Shown here: positions 54,036 to 62,798 of the stretch, piece by piece
Layout: every line of letters begins with the position of its first letter
How positions within the stretch are numbered: the stretch's first letter is position 1
Translations under genes and position numbers: made by a program
Notes under the pieces: generated by a model
The model's database searches: none
Seen by the model: only the letters and a program-made list of their open reading frames with translations
Told to the model about the DNA's origin: nothing
Source of the DNA: Paenibacillus sp. FSL R5-0912
Lineage (GTDB): Bacteria; Bacillota; Bacilli; Paenibacillales; Paenibacillaceae
Assembly: GCF_000758605.1 (NCBI RefSeq)
Contig: NZ_CP009282.1
Location: forward strand, 2,480,001-2,544,000
Reading direction: 5' to 3'
Length of the DNA stretch: 64,000 nt

Positions 54036-54254
54036 CAGCGATCGGAACAACGGTCCGTTTGCGGAGCGTCCACAGCAAGTTTAAACGTCCCTCGTACAGC
54101 GATCGGAACAACGGTCCGTTTGCGGAGCGTTCACAGCAAGTTCAAACGTCCCTCGTACAGCGATCGGAACAACGGTCCGTTTGCGGAGCGTTCACAGCAA
54201 GTTCAAACGTCCCTCGTACAGCGATCGGAACAACGGTCCGTTTGCGGAGCGTCC
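54035..54254. repeat. 61-bp tandem repeat, about 3.6 copies
   Basis: Units begin ACAGCGATCGGAACAACGG at 54035, 54096, 54157 and 54218, exactly 61 bp apart; the last copy ends after TTTGCGGAGCGTCCA. Copies 2 and 3 are identical; copy 1 differs in two bases. It lies about 160 bp before phoR. Confidence 0.97.
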
Positions 54255-54412
54255 ATCCAAGTGCTAAAGCAGCTTTTACTCCAAGCGCCAAATAACATTC
54301 ATCCACTCCCATTTTACACTCCGTTGATAATCGCCGCCGGAACTGGTATTTTGACGAAAATGGAGGTAGGATGTTCACAAGGACACAATGATAAGGAAGA
54401 GGACTACTACTG

Positions 54413-56206
54413 ATGAAACCGTTCCGCGTTAGGCTTACATTCATACTCATGGCCCTGATCGGGATCTCCATGACCGGGGCTGGCCTTACAATGGCCCAAC
54501 TGTTTAAGGACTCACATATTTCCGTACTGGAAGAAAACATGTCCCGGGAAATAAATCTGCTCTCCGGCACATTTACGTTCAAGGATATGCACGGTCCGGA
54601 CGCCATGGATTATTATACAGACCAGGCCCGGACGATATCCACACTGACAGGTTCGCGCATCACCTTCATTACGAAGGAAGGCCGGGTAATTGGTGATTCG
54701 GAACGCAATCCGCTGGAAATGGACAACCACTCCACCCGGGAAGAGGAACTGCTCGCCGCGAAAGAGGGGATTGGCCGGGCAATCCGCTACAGTGATACGC
54801 TGGACCAGGAAATGCTCTATGTAGCAGGTGCGGTAGTTTCTGACCAGGGCTTTGACGGATATATCCGGCTCTCCATGGGGCTGGATGCGGTGACGGAAGG
54901 ACTGAACCGGGCGTGGATGATTATGGCCGGAGGACTCGTGCTGCTGTTTATGGCAGCCACTTTTGTGAGCTATAAAGTAGCCTCCAGCATGACCTCACCC
55001 CTAGAGCAGATTACCAGAGTAGCGCGGCGTATCACCGATCTGGATTACGATGCCCGTGTGCCGATGAAGCGCAAGGACGAGGTCGGTCAGCTGGCGACAG
55101 CGATCAACGCGATGGCGGACAGTCTCCAGGCCCAGCTGAAGACCATCCGCGACAACGAGGATCTGCTGCAAAGCGTACTCGATAACATGACCGGCGGGAT
55201 CGTGATGATTAACGCTGAGGGGGAGATAGCCCTGCTCAACCGTGCGGCAGAACGGCTCCTTGATGTGAAGAACAGCGAGATGACCGGGCATTCCTACAAA
55301 GAGATCAAACATCATTATGAGCTGACCCGGCTGATTGAAGAAGGCGTATCCCGTAATGAACCGGTCCATGAAGAGCGTATTATCTATAATCCGGTGGAGC
55401 GGATTGTACGCCTGGACGGAGTGCCGATGATTCAGGACGGTTCCACCCGGGGAATGCTGTTCCTGCTGCAGGAGGTTACGGAAATCCGCCGTCTGGAGAA
55501 AATGCGCAGCGAATTCGTCGCGAATGTCTCCCATGAGCTGAAGACCCCGGTAGCTGCGGTAAAAGGCTTCGCCGAAACCCTGCTCGGCGGGGGTGTTACG
55601 GATGAGAAGACGGCACGTTCGTTCCTGCAGATTATTTATGATGAGAATGAACGGCTGAACCGCCTGATTGGAGATATTCTGGAATTGTCCAAAATTGAAT
55701 CCAAACGCGTCCAGCTAGACTGCTCGCCGGTTCATTTGATCGAGTTCTTCGATTCTGTGCTGGAAACACTCAGCAAGGTGGCGGAGAAAAAGAAGATCAC
55801 CCTGAGCTCGGATGTACCTGCTGAGCTGTTTATCGAGGGAGATGAAGACAAGCTGCGTCAGATCTTCATGAATCTGCTCTCGAATGCGATCAACTACACG
55901 CAGGACGGGGGAAATGTAAGGGTCACCGTAGCCAATGTTCAAAAGGCAGACGGAACGGAGAGTGTGCGCTTTACCGTGAGCGATACGGGCATGGGGATTC
56001 CGCGCAAGGATCTGCCGCGGATCTTCGAGCGTTTCTACCGGGTGGACAAAGCCCGCTCCAGAAGCTCCGGCGGAACCGGCCTGGGCTTGTCCATCGTGAA
56101 GCATCTGGTAGAGCTGCACAGGGGATCAATTACGGTAGAGAGCGATCTGGGCATCGGCAGCTCTTTTATCCTGGAATTACCGCTGCTGCAGGAAGAGAAC
56201 GAGTAA
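54413..56206 (+). CDS. phoR: PhoR-type sensor histidine kinase
   Basis: A 597-residue membrane sensor kinase. N-terminal helix (about 7-28), an extracytoplasmic PDC/PAS-like domain (about 30-160), a second helix (about 163-187), HAMP (about 190-240), a PAS domain (about 245-350), HisKA with the phosphorylated His in FVANVSHELKTPVAAVKGFAE, and HATPase with NLLSNAINYT, DTGMGIP and GGTGLGLSIVK. PhoR senses phosphate limitation or wall-precursor state and phosphorylates PhoP. It lies upstream of phoP here, while B. subtilis has phoP first. The ribosome binding site is poor (a GGAAGAGG run 12-20 bases before the ATG). No Pho box was found upstream. Confidence 0.85.
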   Translation: MKPFRVRLTFILMALIGISMTGAGLTMAQLFKDSHISVLEENMSREINLLSGTFTFKDMHGPDAMDYYTDQARTISTLTGSRITFITKEGRVIGDSERNPLEMDNHSTREEELLAAKEGIGRAIRYSDTLDQEMLYVAGAVVSDQGFDGYIRLSMGLDAVTEGLNRAWMIMAGGLVLLFMAATFVSYKVASSMTSPLEQITRVARRITDLDYDARVPMKRKDEVGQLATAINAMADSLQAQLKTIRDNEDLLQSVLDNMTGGIVMINAEGEIALLNRAAERLLDVKNSEMTGHSYKEIKHHYELTRLIEEGVSRNEPVHEERIIYNPVERIVRLDGVPMIQDGSTRGMLFLLQEVTEIRRLEKMRSEFVANVSHELKTPVAAVKGFAETLLGGGVTDEKTARSFLQIIYDENERLNRLIGDILELSKIESKRVQLDCSPVHLIEFFDSVLETLSKVAEKKKITLSSDVPAELFIEGDEDKLRQIFMNLLSNAINYTQDGGNVRVTVANVQKADGTESVRFTVSDTGMGIPRKDLPRIFERFYRVDKARSRSSGGTGLGLSIVKHLVELHRGSITVESDLGIGSSFILELPLLQEENE

Positions 56207-56315
56207 CCTGCCAGCAAGGATTCAATTCTGTAAGGACATCCGTCTTAAGCCTGTGGAGAGGCGTATGTCCTGATTTGATTGTATGCCGGCAAAGGGGTAA
56301 TATTAAATTCGTAAT

Positions 56316-56347
56316 TTTACACCAAGTTAACATTGTGGTGCTATGAT
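56316..56347 (+). promoter_or_regulatory. Pho box and -10 of phoP
   Basis: TTTACA (56316-56321), five bases, TTAACA (56327-56332): an exact 11-bp-phased PhoP direct repeat. TATGAT (56342-56347) follows nine bases later as the -10. The same spacing is seen at pstB. This implies autoregulation of phoP. Confidence 0.8.
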
Positions 56348-56401
56348 GTGCATGTGTGCAGTTTTGTAAATTTAATAACCTATGAAAAGACGGGGGAACC
56401 T

Positions 56402-57130
56402 ATGGCACAACGATTGCTTGTCATTGAAGACGAACCGACACTAGCCCGGCTGCTGTCTTATAATTTGACACAGGAAGGCTATGAAGTGACGGTGGAGGAT
56501 CATGGAACGGCAGGATATGACCGTGCGACTAGAGAACCTTTTGATTTAATCGTACTGGATCTTATGCTGCCCGGCATGAACGGCATTGACATTCTGGATA
56601 AATTGCGTGGACAGGGCATACGTACACCGGTCATTGTGCTGACGGCCAAGAATGCCGAAGAGGATGTAGTCCGGGGCCTGAAATCCGGGGCCGATGATTA
56701 CATAACCAAGCCGTTTGGAGTCTCCGAATTACTGGCCCGTGTCAGCGCGGTTCTGCGCCGGATATCGGGGCTTGCCGAGGAAGCCCCCCCGGAAACGGCG
56801 GTATCCGCTTCGACCATTATCCTGGGACAGCTGGAAATCTACCCGGAACGTTATGAAGTTTCGCTGGGTGGACAGAGTATTAATCTGCGTCCCAAGGAGT
56901 TTGAAGTCCTGCTGTATCTGGCCCGGAAGCCGGGTGTGGTTCTGACGCGTGATGATCTGATGAATGCGGTCTGGGGTTTCGATTATATCGGCGGCCAGCG
57001 TACTGTAGATGTTCATGTCAGCTCGCTGCGCAAGAAGCTTGAGCTTGATCCAGAATCCGTGCATATTGATTCCATCCGCGGCGTAGGCTATAAGCTGGTC
57101 GTGAACAAGAAGAGAACACCAGTCATTTGA
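56402..57130 (+). CDS. phoP: PhoP-type response regulator
   Basis: A 242-residue OmpR-family regulator. Receiver domain with the acidic pair in VIEDEP, phosphorylated Asp in LIVLDLMLPGMNGID, VLTAKN and the lysine in ITKPFG; then a winged-helix DNA-binding domain (about 145-240) with RPKEFEVLLYLARKPGVVLTR and RTVDVHVSSLRKKL. ATG 56402 (AQRLLVIEDEP) follows GGGGGAA; a frame to 56333 is open but lies over the promoter. It acts with PhoR 126 bp upstream; the gap holds its own Pho-box promoter. Confidence 0.9.
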   Translation: MAQRLLVIEDEPTLARLLSYNLTQEGYEVTVEDHGTAGYDRATREPFDLIVLDLMLPGMNGIDILDKLRGQGIRTPVIVLTAKNAEEDVVRGLKSGADDYITKPFGVSELLARVSAVLRRISGLAEEAPPETAVSASTIILGQLEIYPERYEVSLGGQSINLRPKEFEVLLYLARKPGVVLTRDDLMNAVWGFDYIGGQRTVDVHVSSLRKKLELDPESVHIDSIRGVGYKLVVNKKRTPVI

Positions 57131-57149
57131 TATGGCGGTGTTCTTTTTC
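57112..57149 (+). terminator. Terminator overlapping the phoP 3' end
   Basis: AGAACACC (57113-57120) pairs with GGTGTTCT (57137-57144), followed by TTTTC. The stem includes the last codons of phoP. Confidence 0.7.
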
Positions 57150-57177
57150 TGATACACCTGTTCTGCTGAATTTTGAT

Positions 57178-57231
57178 TTTACACAGCGTTAACAATTCTC
57201 TAGAGCTCTATTTACACTGAAAGCTTATCAT
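57178..57231 (+). promoter_or_regulatory. Pho boxes and -10 of pstB-phoU
   Basis: TTTACA (57178-57183), five bases, TTAACA (57189-57194), and a further TTTACA at 57211-57216, exactly 22 bp on (two periods of 11; the intermediate copy is degenerate). TATCAT (57226-57231) lies nine bases after the last repeat. This is the arrangement of PhoP-activated promoters. Confidence 0.85.
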
Positions 57232-57269
57232 GGGGAACGAAGATGATGAGAAGGAGACTATAGAAACTA

Positions 57270-58025
57270 ATGAAATCCATCATTGACATAGAGAAACTTG
57301 ATCTCTACTATGAGTCATTTCACGCGCTGAAGAATGTGGATCTGCAAATTCCGGAGAAACAGGTTACCGCTTTTATCGGTCCTTCCGGCTGCGGAAAGTC
57401 CACGCTGCTGCGTACCCTAAACCGAATGAACGACATGATTCCCGGAACGCGTATTGAAGGAACAGTAAACATCGGCGGTAAAAATATTTACAGCGACGAG
57501 ATTGAAGTGGAAAGCCTGCGCAAGCAGGTAGGGATGGTGTTCCAGCAGCCCAATCCTTTTCCCAAGTCGATTTATGACAATGTAGCTTATGGTCCGCGCC
57601 TCCATGGGGTGAAGGGCAAAGCCGAGCTTGATGTCATTGTGGAGCAAAGCCTGCGCCAATCCGCACTCTGGGAGGAAGTGAAGGATTTCCTCAAGAAGTC
57701 TGCCCTCAGCTTGTCCGGTGGCCAGCAGCAGCGTCTCTGCATCGCCAGAGCCCTTGCCGTACAGCCGGATATTCTGCTGATGGACGAGGCCACCTCTGCA
57801 CTTGATCCGGTGTCCACGCTGAAGATTGAGGAGCTGGTACAGGAGCTGCGGGATAAGTATACGATTGTAATGGTCACGCATAATATGCATCAGGCCGCCC
57901 GGGTGTCGGGGCGCACTGTATTTTTCCTGAACGGAGTTATCGTGGAGGCTCAGGATACGGAATTACTGTTCTCGAATCCCAAAGACTCCCGCACAGAAGA
58001 TTATATATCCGGACGCTTCGGTTAA
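57270..58025 (+). CDS. pstB: Phosphate ABC transporter ATP-binding protein PstB
   Basis: A 251-residue ABC ATPase powering high-affinity phosphate uptake through PstCA with PstS. Walker [10 protein letters not shown] (about 32-40), the family-typical [17 protein letters not shown]-loop [16 protein letters not shown], signature [15 protein letters not shown] and Walker [14 protein letters not shown]. Its ATG follows GAAGGAGAC. It is followed by phoU; pstS, pstC and pstA are not in this window, so the permease must be encoded elsewhere or pstB is an additional copy. Confidence 0.95.
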   Translation: MKSIIDIEKLDLYYESFHALKNVDLQIPEKQVTAFIGPSGCGKSTLLRTLNRMNDMIPGTRIEGTVNIGGKNIYSDEIEVESLRKQVGMVFQQPNPFPKSIYDNVAYGPRLHGVKGKAELDVIVEQSLRQSALWEEVKDFLKKSALSLSGGQQQRLCIARALAVQPDILLMDEATSALDPVSTLKIEELVQELRDKYTIVMVTHNMHQAARVSGRTVFFLNGVIVEAQDTELLFSNPKDSRTEDYISGRFG

Positions 58026-58148
58026 GCGGCAGAGGAATTCGTTTTCCGGAAGGAAATCAGCTGTATAAGCTGAACTTAAGAAGAGGGACGGCGGTTTCTT
58101 AAGTTCACTCTATATGACCATATGTTTTTGAGGAGGATCGTTTTCAAT

Positions 58149-58808
58149 ATGATTCGCAGAAAAGAATTCGATAAAGATCTGGAAGAGCTGCGCAATCTGC
58201 TGGAGCAGATGGGCGAGCATGTTACGGATGCGCTGGAAGGTGCAGTACTCGCTTTGCAGAATCTGGACACCGTGCGGGCACAGGAAATTGTTAAGAACGA
58301 TTTACGGCTGAATGCGATGGAAGACCGGATTATGGAGATCGGCTCACGGCTGATCATCACCCAGCAGCCGGTAGCCAAGGACCTGCGCCGCATTATTGTA
58401 GCCTTCAAAATCTCCAGTGACCTCGAACGTATGGGGGATCTGGCACTGGATGTGGCTAAGGTAACGATGCGGATCCAGGGGCAGCAGCTGATTAAACCGC
58501 TTGTGGATATTCCGCGGATGGCCGAGATTGTTACGGTAATGATCTCAGAGGCAATTCAGTCCTATTTGGATGAGAATACGGATCTGGCCTACAAAATGGC
58601 CCAGGACGACGATCAGGTCGACGGGCTGTATAGTGCAATGATTAATGAACTGTACACTTACATGGTTCAGAAGCCTGAGTCGGTTAATCAGGCTATGCTG
58701 CTTACGCTGGTTGGCCGCTATATTGAGCGTATCGCGGATCATGCGACCAACATTGGCGAGAGCGTAGTTTATCTTGTAACGGGCAAACGTCCGGACCTGA
58801 ATCAATAA
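58149..58808 (+). CDS. phoU: Phosphate signalling protein PhoU
   Basis: A 219-residue all-helical protein with two PhoU three-helix repeats. Each shows the metal-binding pattern, first at DLERMGDLALDVAK and second at YIERIADHATNIGE. PhoU links the Pst transporter to PhoR signalling and limits phosphate uptake. ATG 58149 is preferred over the upstream TTG-like start because AGGAGG lies 12 bases before it. It is the second gene of the PhoP-controlled pair. Confidence 0.9.
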   Translation: MIRRKEFDKDLEELRNLLEQMGEHVTDALEGAVLALQNLDTVRAQEIVKNDLRLNAMEDRIMEIGSRLIITQQPVAKDLRRIIVAFKISSDLERMGDLALDVAKVTMRIQGQQLIKPLVDIPRMAEIVTVMISEAIQSYLDENTDLAYKMAQDDDQVDGLYSAMINELYTYMVQKPESVNQAMLLTLVGRYIERIADHATNIGESVVYLVTGKRPDLNQ

Positions 58809-58825
58809 AAGCATAAGGCACGACA

Positions 58826-58860
58826 GCAAGCCTTCATCCCCGGAGGCTTGCCTTTTTTGT
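58826..58860 (+). terminator. Terminator after phoU
   Basis: An 8-bp stem GCAAGCCT / AGGCTTGC with a 10-nt loop and TTTTTT after it. Confidence 0.85.
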
Positions 58861-59036
58861 TTTAAAGCGCCTTCTGATTGGAAATCCTGCTTAGAATGCC
58901 TGAAGCTGCAGACCTGGTGTGAATCCGTCCGGCTTCATTATAGGCTTCACTAGAATCAATCATCCTTATGTTTCAACTTGGTGCGGGGCATATGGTACTA
59001 TATAAGAAGTAAGCAAGATAAAGGCGAGGTGCTATA

Positions 59037-61709
59037 GTGGACAAGCTGATACTGATTGATGGAAATAATATCATTTACCGGGCGTTTTTCGCGATGCCGC
59101 CGCTGACGAATACAGCAGGACAGCAAACGAATGCGGTGTACGGTTTCACGACAATGCTTCTGCGTTTGATTGAAGAGCATAAGCCGAGTCATATGATTGT
59201 GGCCTTTGACGCCGGTAAGATTACCTTCCGGCATGAAGGGTATGAAGACTATAAAGGCGGACGCCAAAAGACTCCGCCGGAATTGTCTGAACAGTTCCCG
59301 CTTCTGAAGGAACTGCTGCAGGGATTAGGGGTGCCGCAGTTTGAGATCGGCGGCTATGAAGCCGACGATATTATCGGCACCATCTCCCGCGAGGCGGATG
59401 CCGCAGGGCGGCAGGTGATGATTGTGTCCGGGGATAAGGACATGCTACAGCTGGCGTCCGAGCATACAACCGTCGCGCTGGTCCGTAAGGGCGTTACGGA
59501 AGTAGAGTTGTACGGGCCGCAGCAGATCCGGGACAAATATGATCTTACCCCGGAGCAGATCATCGATCTGAAAGGGCTGATGGGCGATGCCAGTGACAAT
59601 ATTCCCGGTGTGCCGGGAGTAGGGGAGAAGACAGCGCTTAAGCTGCTTCAGCAGTTCGGATCGGTGGAAGGTGTACTGGCCGGAACCGGTGAGCTGAAGG
59701 GCAAGATGAAGGAAAAGCTGGAGGAGCATGCTGACAGCGCCATCATGAGCAAGAAACTGGCGACGATCTACCGCGAAGTTCCGCTGGCGCATGCCTGGGA
59801 GGATATGGTCTTCAGCGGTATTAATACGGATACGGCTGGCCCTGCACTCGCTAAGCTCGAATTCAAATCCCTGCTCGAACGCCTGTCGCTGAGCGCCTAT
59901 TCCCATACGGCCGATGGCAGCAGTTCCGATCCAGCAGCGGTGGAAGCGGCAACGCTTAATATCACTATTGTGGATGAAGCCGGACTGGCGGACCTGATTA
60001 CTGCGCTGCCGGGCATTTCGGCGCTGCATGTGGAGTCGAATGGTGAGAATCCGCACCGTGCGGAGGTCATTGGTCTCGGGCTGTCTTCGCCGGAGCAGCA
60101 CTACTTCGTGCCGTTTGCACTGCTGAAGAGTGCCGCAGCGGCGCCGCTGCGGCACTGGCTCGGCGATGACAAAGCGCCGAAGAGCGGGTATGACCTGCAC
60201 CGTGCCGATCTGGCGCTGCATTGGCAGGGGATTGCTTTTGCCGGAGCTGCTAATGATGTCCAGCTTGCCGCATATCTGCTCGATCCGACGGAAGCGAACC
60301 AGAATCTGAATGATCTCACGAGCAAATACGGTCTGCCCCGCTTATCACCGGATGAAGATGTATTCGGCAAAGGGGCCAAATATAGAATACCTGAGCTTGA
60401 GATTCTCGGAAACCACGTAGCCCGCAAGAGCGCAACTGTGCTTGGCATCGTGCAGAAGCAGCAGGAGGAGCTGGAAGAGACCGCGATGACCGGACTGTTT
60501 CAGGATCTGGAAATGCCGCTCTCGCGGATTCTTGCCGATATGGAGAAGCAGGGCATTGCGGTTAACAAAGATGACCTCATAGAGCTCGGCAAAGAATTCG
60601 AAGCACAGATCTCCAGGCTGGTTGGAGAAATCTATTCGATCTGCGGAACCGAATTCAATCTCAATTCACCGAAGCAGCTGGGGGAAATCCTGTTTGTGAA
60701 GCTCGGCCTGCCTGTCGTGAAGAAGACGAAGACCGGGTATTCCACCGATGCCGAAGTGCTGGAGAAGCTGGCTCCTTACCATGACGCTGTGCGCCTGATC
60801 CTGCAATACCGTTCCATTGCCAAGCTGCAATCCACCTATGTGGAAGGCCTGCTGAAGGAAATCTCGCCGGAGACCAGGAAGGTACACACCTTCTACCGGC
60901 AGACGATTGCCGCTACGGGACGGCTCAGCAGCCAGTTCCCGAACCTGCAGAATATTCCGATCCGGCTGGAAGAAGGCCGCAAGATCCGTAAGGTGTTCGT
61001 GCCTTCCGAACCCGGCTGGTCGATTCTGGCGGCGGATTACTCGCAGATTGAGCTGCGGGTGTTGGCACATATCTCCGGCGATGAGCGGATGAAGGAAGCT
61101 TTTGTAGAAGACATGGATATTCACACGAAGACCGCGATGGACGTATTTGGCGTTACTGCCGATATGGTGGACAGCAATATGCGCCGTTCAGCCAAAGCGG
61201 TTAACTTCGGAATTGTGTATGGCATCAGCGATTATGGCCTGTCACAGAACCTGAACATTCCGCGCAAGGAAGCGGCCCAGTTCATTGAGCAATATTTCGA
61301 AGTGTTCAAGGGTGTCCGCCGCTATATGGATGATATCGTCGTAGAGGCCCGTAAGCAGGGGTATGTGACCACCTTGCTGGAGCGCCGCCGCTACCTGCCG
61401 GAGATTAACGCGAAGAACTTCAACTTGCGTTCCTTCGCCGAACGTACCGCCATGAATACACCGATCCAGGGGACGGCTGCCGATATTATCAAGCTGGCGA
61501 TGGTTCACATGGACAAGGCGCTATACGAGCGCGGGCTGAAGAGCCGTATGCTGCTGCAGGTACACGATGAGCTTGTATTCGAGGTGCCGGAAGATGAACT
61601 GGAGCAGATGAAGCTGTTGCTGCCGGAGGTTATGGCCGGAGCGCTGAAGCTGTCCGTTCCATTGAAGGCAGAGGTAAGTTTTGGAAGTAACTGGTATGAA
61701 GCGAAATAG
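59037..61709 (+). CDS. polA: DNA polymerase I
   Basis: An 890-residue repair polymerase. The 5'-3' exonuclease domain (about 1-290) has IDGNNIIYRAFF, YEADDIIGT and GDKDMLQLASE; its H3TH loop is LKGLMGDASDNIPGVPGVGEKTA. The central 3'-5' exonuclease-like domain (about 300-465) has lost the DxE motif (reads ALHVESNG), so proofreading is probably absent, as in Bacillus relatives. The polymerase domain has AADYSQIELR, RRSAKAVNFGIVYG and LLQVHDELVFEVP. It starts with GTG 59037 behind AGGCGAGG. Between phoU and mutM, as in Bacillus. Confidence 0.95.
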   Translation: MDKLILIDGNNIIYRAFFAMPPLTNTAGQQTNAVYGFTTMLLRLIEEHKPSHMIVAFDAGKITFRHEGYEDYKGGRQKTPPELSEQFPLLKELLQGLGVPQFEIGGYEADDIIGTISREADAAGRQVMIVSGDKDMLQLASEHTTVALVRKGVTEVELYGPQQIRDKYDLTPEQIIDLKGLMGDASDNIPGVPGVGEKTALKLLQQFGSVEGVLAGTGELKGKMKEKLEEHADSAIMSKKLATIYREVPLAHAWEDMVFSGINTDTAGPALAKLEFKSLLERLSLSAYSHTADGSSSDPAAVEAATLNITIVDEAGLADLITALPGISALHVESNGENPHRAEVIGLGLSSPEQHYFVPFALLKSAAAAPLRHWLGDDKAPKSGYDLHRADLALHWQGIAFAGAANDVQLAAYLLDPTEANQNLNDLTSKYGLPRLSPDEDVFGKGAKYRIPELEILGNHVARKSATVLGIVQKQQEELEETAMTGLFQDLEMPLSRILADMEKQGIAVNKDDLIELGKEFEAQISRLVGEIYSICGTEFNLNSPKQLGEILFVKLGLPVVKKTKTGYSTDAEVLEKLAPYHDAVRLILQYRSIAKLQSTYVEGLLKEISPETRKVHTFYRQTIAATGRLSSQFPNLQNIPIRLEEGRKIRKVFVPSEPGWSILAADYSQIELRVLAHISGDERMKEAFVEDMDIHTKTAMDVFGVTADMVDSNMRRSAKAVNFGIVYGISDYGLSQNLNIPRKEAAQFIEQYFEVFKGVRRYMDDIVVEARKQGYVTTLLERRRYLPEINAKNFNLRSFAERTAMNTPIQGTAADIIKLAMVHMDKALYERGLKSRMLLQVHDELVFEVPEDELEQMKLLLPEVMAGALKLSVPLKAEVSFGSNWYEAK

Positions 61710-61760
61710 GCTCCCCGCATCTGCTGGATATCCGGTATAATGGAGTGGAGGTGAGCCATT

Positions 61761-62603
61761 ATGCCGGAACTGCCGGAAGTCGAAACAGTCAGAAGAACAC
61801 TTAATGATTTAATTACAGGCAAGCAGATAGAGCATGTCACCGTCCGGCTGCCGCGGATTATTCAGCGCCCGGATGATATTCAGGCTTTTGCCCATATGCT
61901 GGCAGGCCATAGCGTAGTAACGGTTGAGCGCAGAGGCAAGTTCCTGCGGTTCGTCTTCGATGGACTTGTGATGGTCTCCCATCTGCGGATGGAAGGCCGT
62001 TACGGGGTGTACCGGGAGGGCGAGCCGCTGGACAAGCATACTCATGTGATTTTCCATTTCTCCGACGGTACGGAGCTGCGTTATACCGATGTGCGCCAGT
62101 TCGGAACGATGCATCTGTTCCAGCCGGGTGAGGATCTGCTGCTGAAGCCGCTGAATAAGCTGGGACAGGAACCGCTGGATGCGGATTTCACCCTGGAGCG
62201 TTTCAAGCAGATTGTCTCGAAGAGAAGTACCAAAATTAAGCCGCTCTTGCTGAATCAGGAATATATCGTCGGTATCGGTAATATTTATGTGGATGAATCC
62301 CTGCACCGTGCCGGCATTCATCCGGAAGAAACCGCAAACTCCCTCTCGGAGGACCATCTGGCCAGGCTGCATCATGCGATCGTTGCAACCTTGACAGAGG
62401 CGGTGAATGCGGGAGGCTCCTCAGTGAAGTCGTATGTCAACGGCCAGGGGGAGAGCGGGAATTACCAGGATCAGCACCGCATATACGGACGCAAGGATCA
62501 GCCTTGCGCTACCTGCGGAACGTTGATTGAGAAAAGTGTTGTCGGCGGCCGGGGCACGCATTATTGTCCGAGCTGCCAGCCAGTACCGGTGCAGACAAGG
62601 TAA
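61761..62603 (+). CDS. mutM: Formamidopyrimidine-DNA glycosylase MutM
   Basis: A 280-residue bifunctional glycosylase/AP lyase that removes 8-oxoguanine. It begins with PELPEVETVRR, in which the proline after Met is the nucleophile and Glu3 the helper. The MEGRYGVY loop with the catalytic Lys-equivalent region, the helix-two-turn-helix NIYVDESLHRAGIHPE, and a zinc finger CATC ... CPSC with RGTHYCPSCQ are visible. GAGGTGAG precedes the ATG. Confidence 0.95.
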   Translation: MPELPEVETVRRTLNDLITGKQIEHVTVRLPRIIQRPDDIQAFAHMLAGHSVVTVERRGKFLRFVFDGLVMVSHLRMEGRYGVYREGEPLDKHTHVIFHFSDGTELRYTDVRQFGTMHLFQPGEDLLLKPLNKLGQEPLDADFTLERFKQIVSKRSTKIKPLLLNQEYIVGIGNIYVDESLHRAGIHPEETANSLSEDHLARLHHAIVATLTEAVNAGGSSVKSYVNGQGESGNYQDQHRIYGRKDQPCATCGTLIEKSVVGGRGTHYCPSCQPVPVQTR

Positions 62604-62798
62604 GCATTCAGCCGGGCGTATGAAGTGGATTTATAGGAAATTCTAAGGGAATTCTAAACGGTGTTGTCCATGCTTCATCAAAAGGCAGGCACTCACTGCC
62701 CGTCCCGCCCATATAATGTGTGAAGATTGCTGATTAAGGCGAACGGAGCCCGGCTGACAAGGCCGCCAGGTTCCGGTTCTTCACGGGAGGGATTGCGG

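Larger units (their letters stand above)
53160..54412. other. 1.25-kb repeat-rich intergenic region
   Basis: Long stretch between igtZ and phoR without a supported gene. In order: a GTTAAC inverted repeat with a long loop (53189-53240); GTTGTA/TACAAC inverted repeats around 53360-53500, including a perfect 18-bp hairpin; a terminator-like hairpin (53652-53707); a 7-bp simple repeat (53734-53880); a 15-bp inverted repeat (53986-54035); and a 61-bp tandem repeat (54035-54254). Open frames within it are artefacts of the repeats. Confidence 0.7.

Noticed and set aside
54035-54413. Plus-strand frames of 78 and 97 aa over the 61-bp array, and CRISPR-like appearance
   Set aside because: Tandem repeats without spacers; 61 is not a multiple of three, so the frames alternate between copies; no ribosome binding site.
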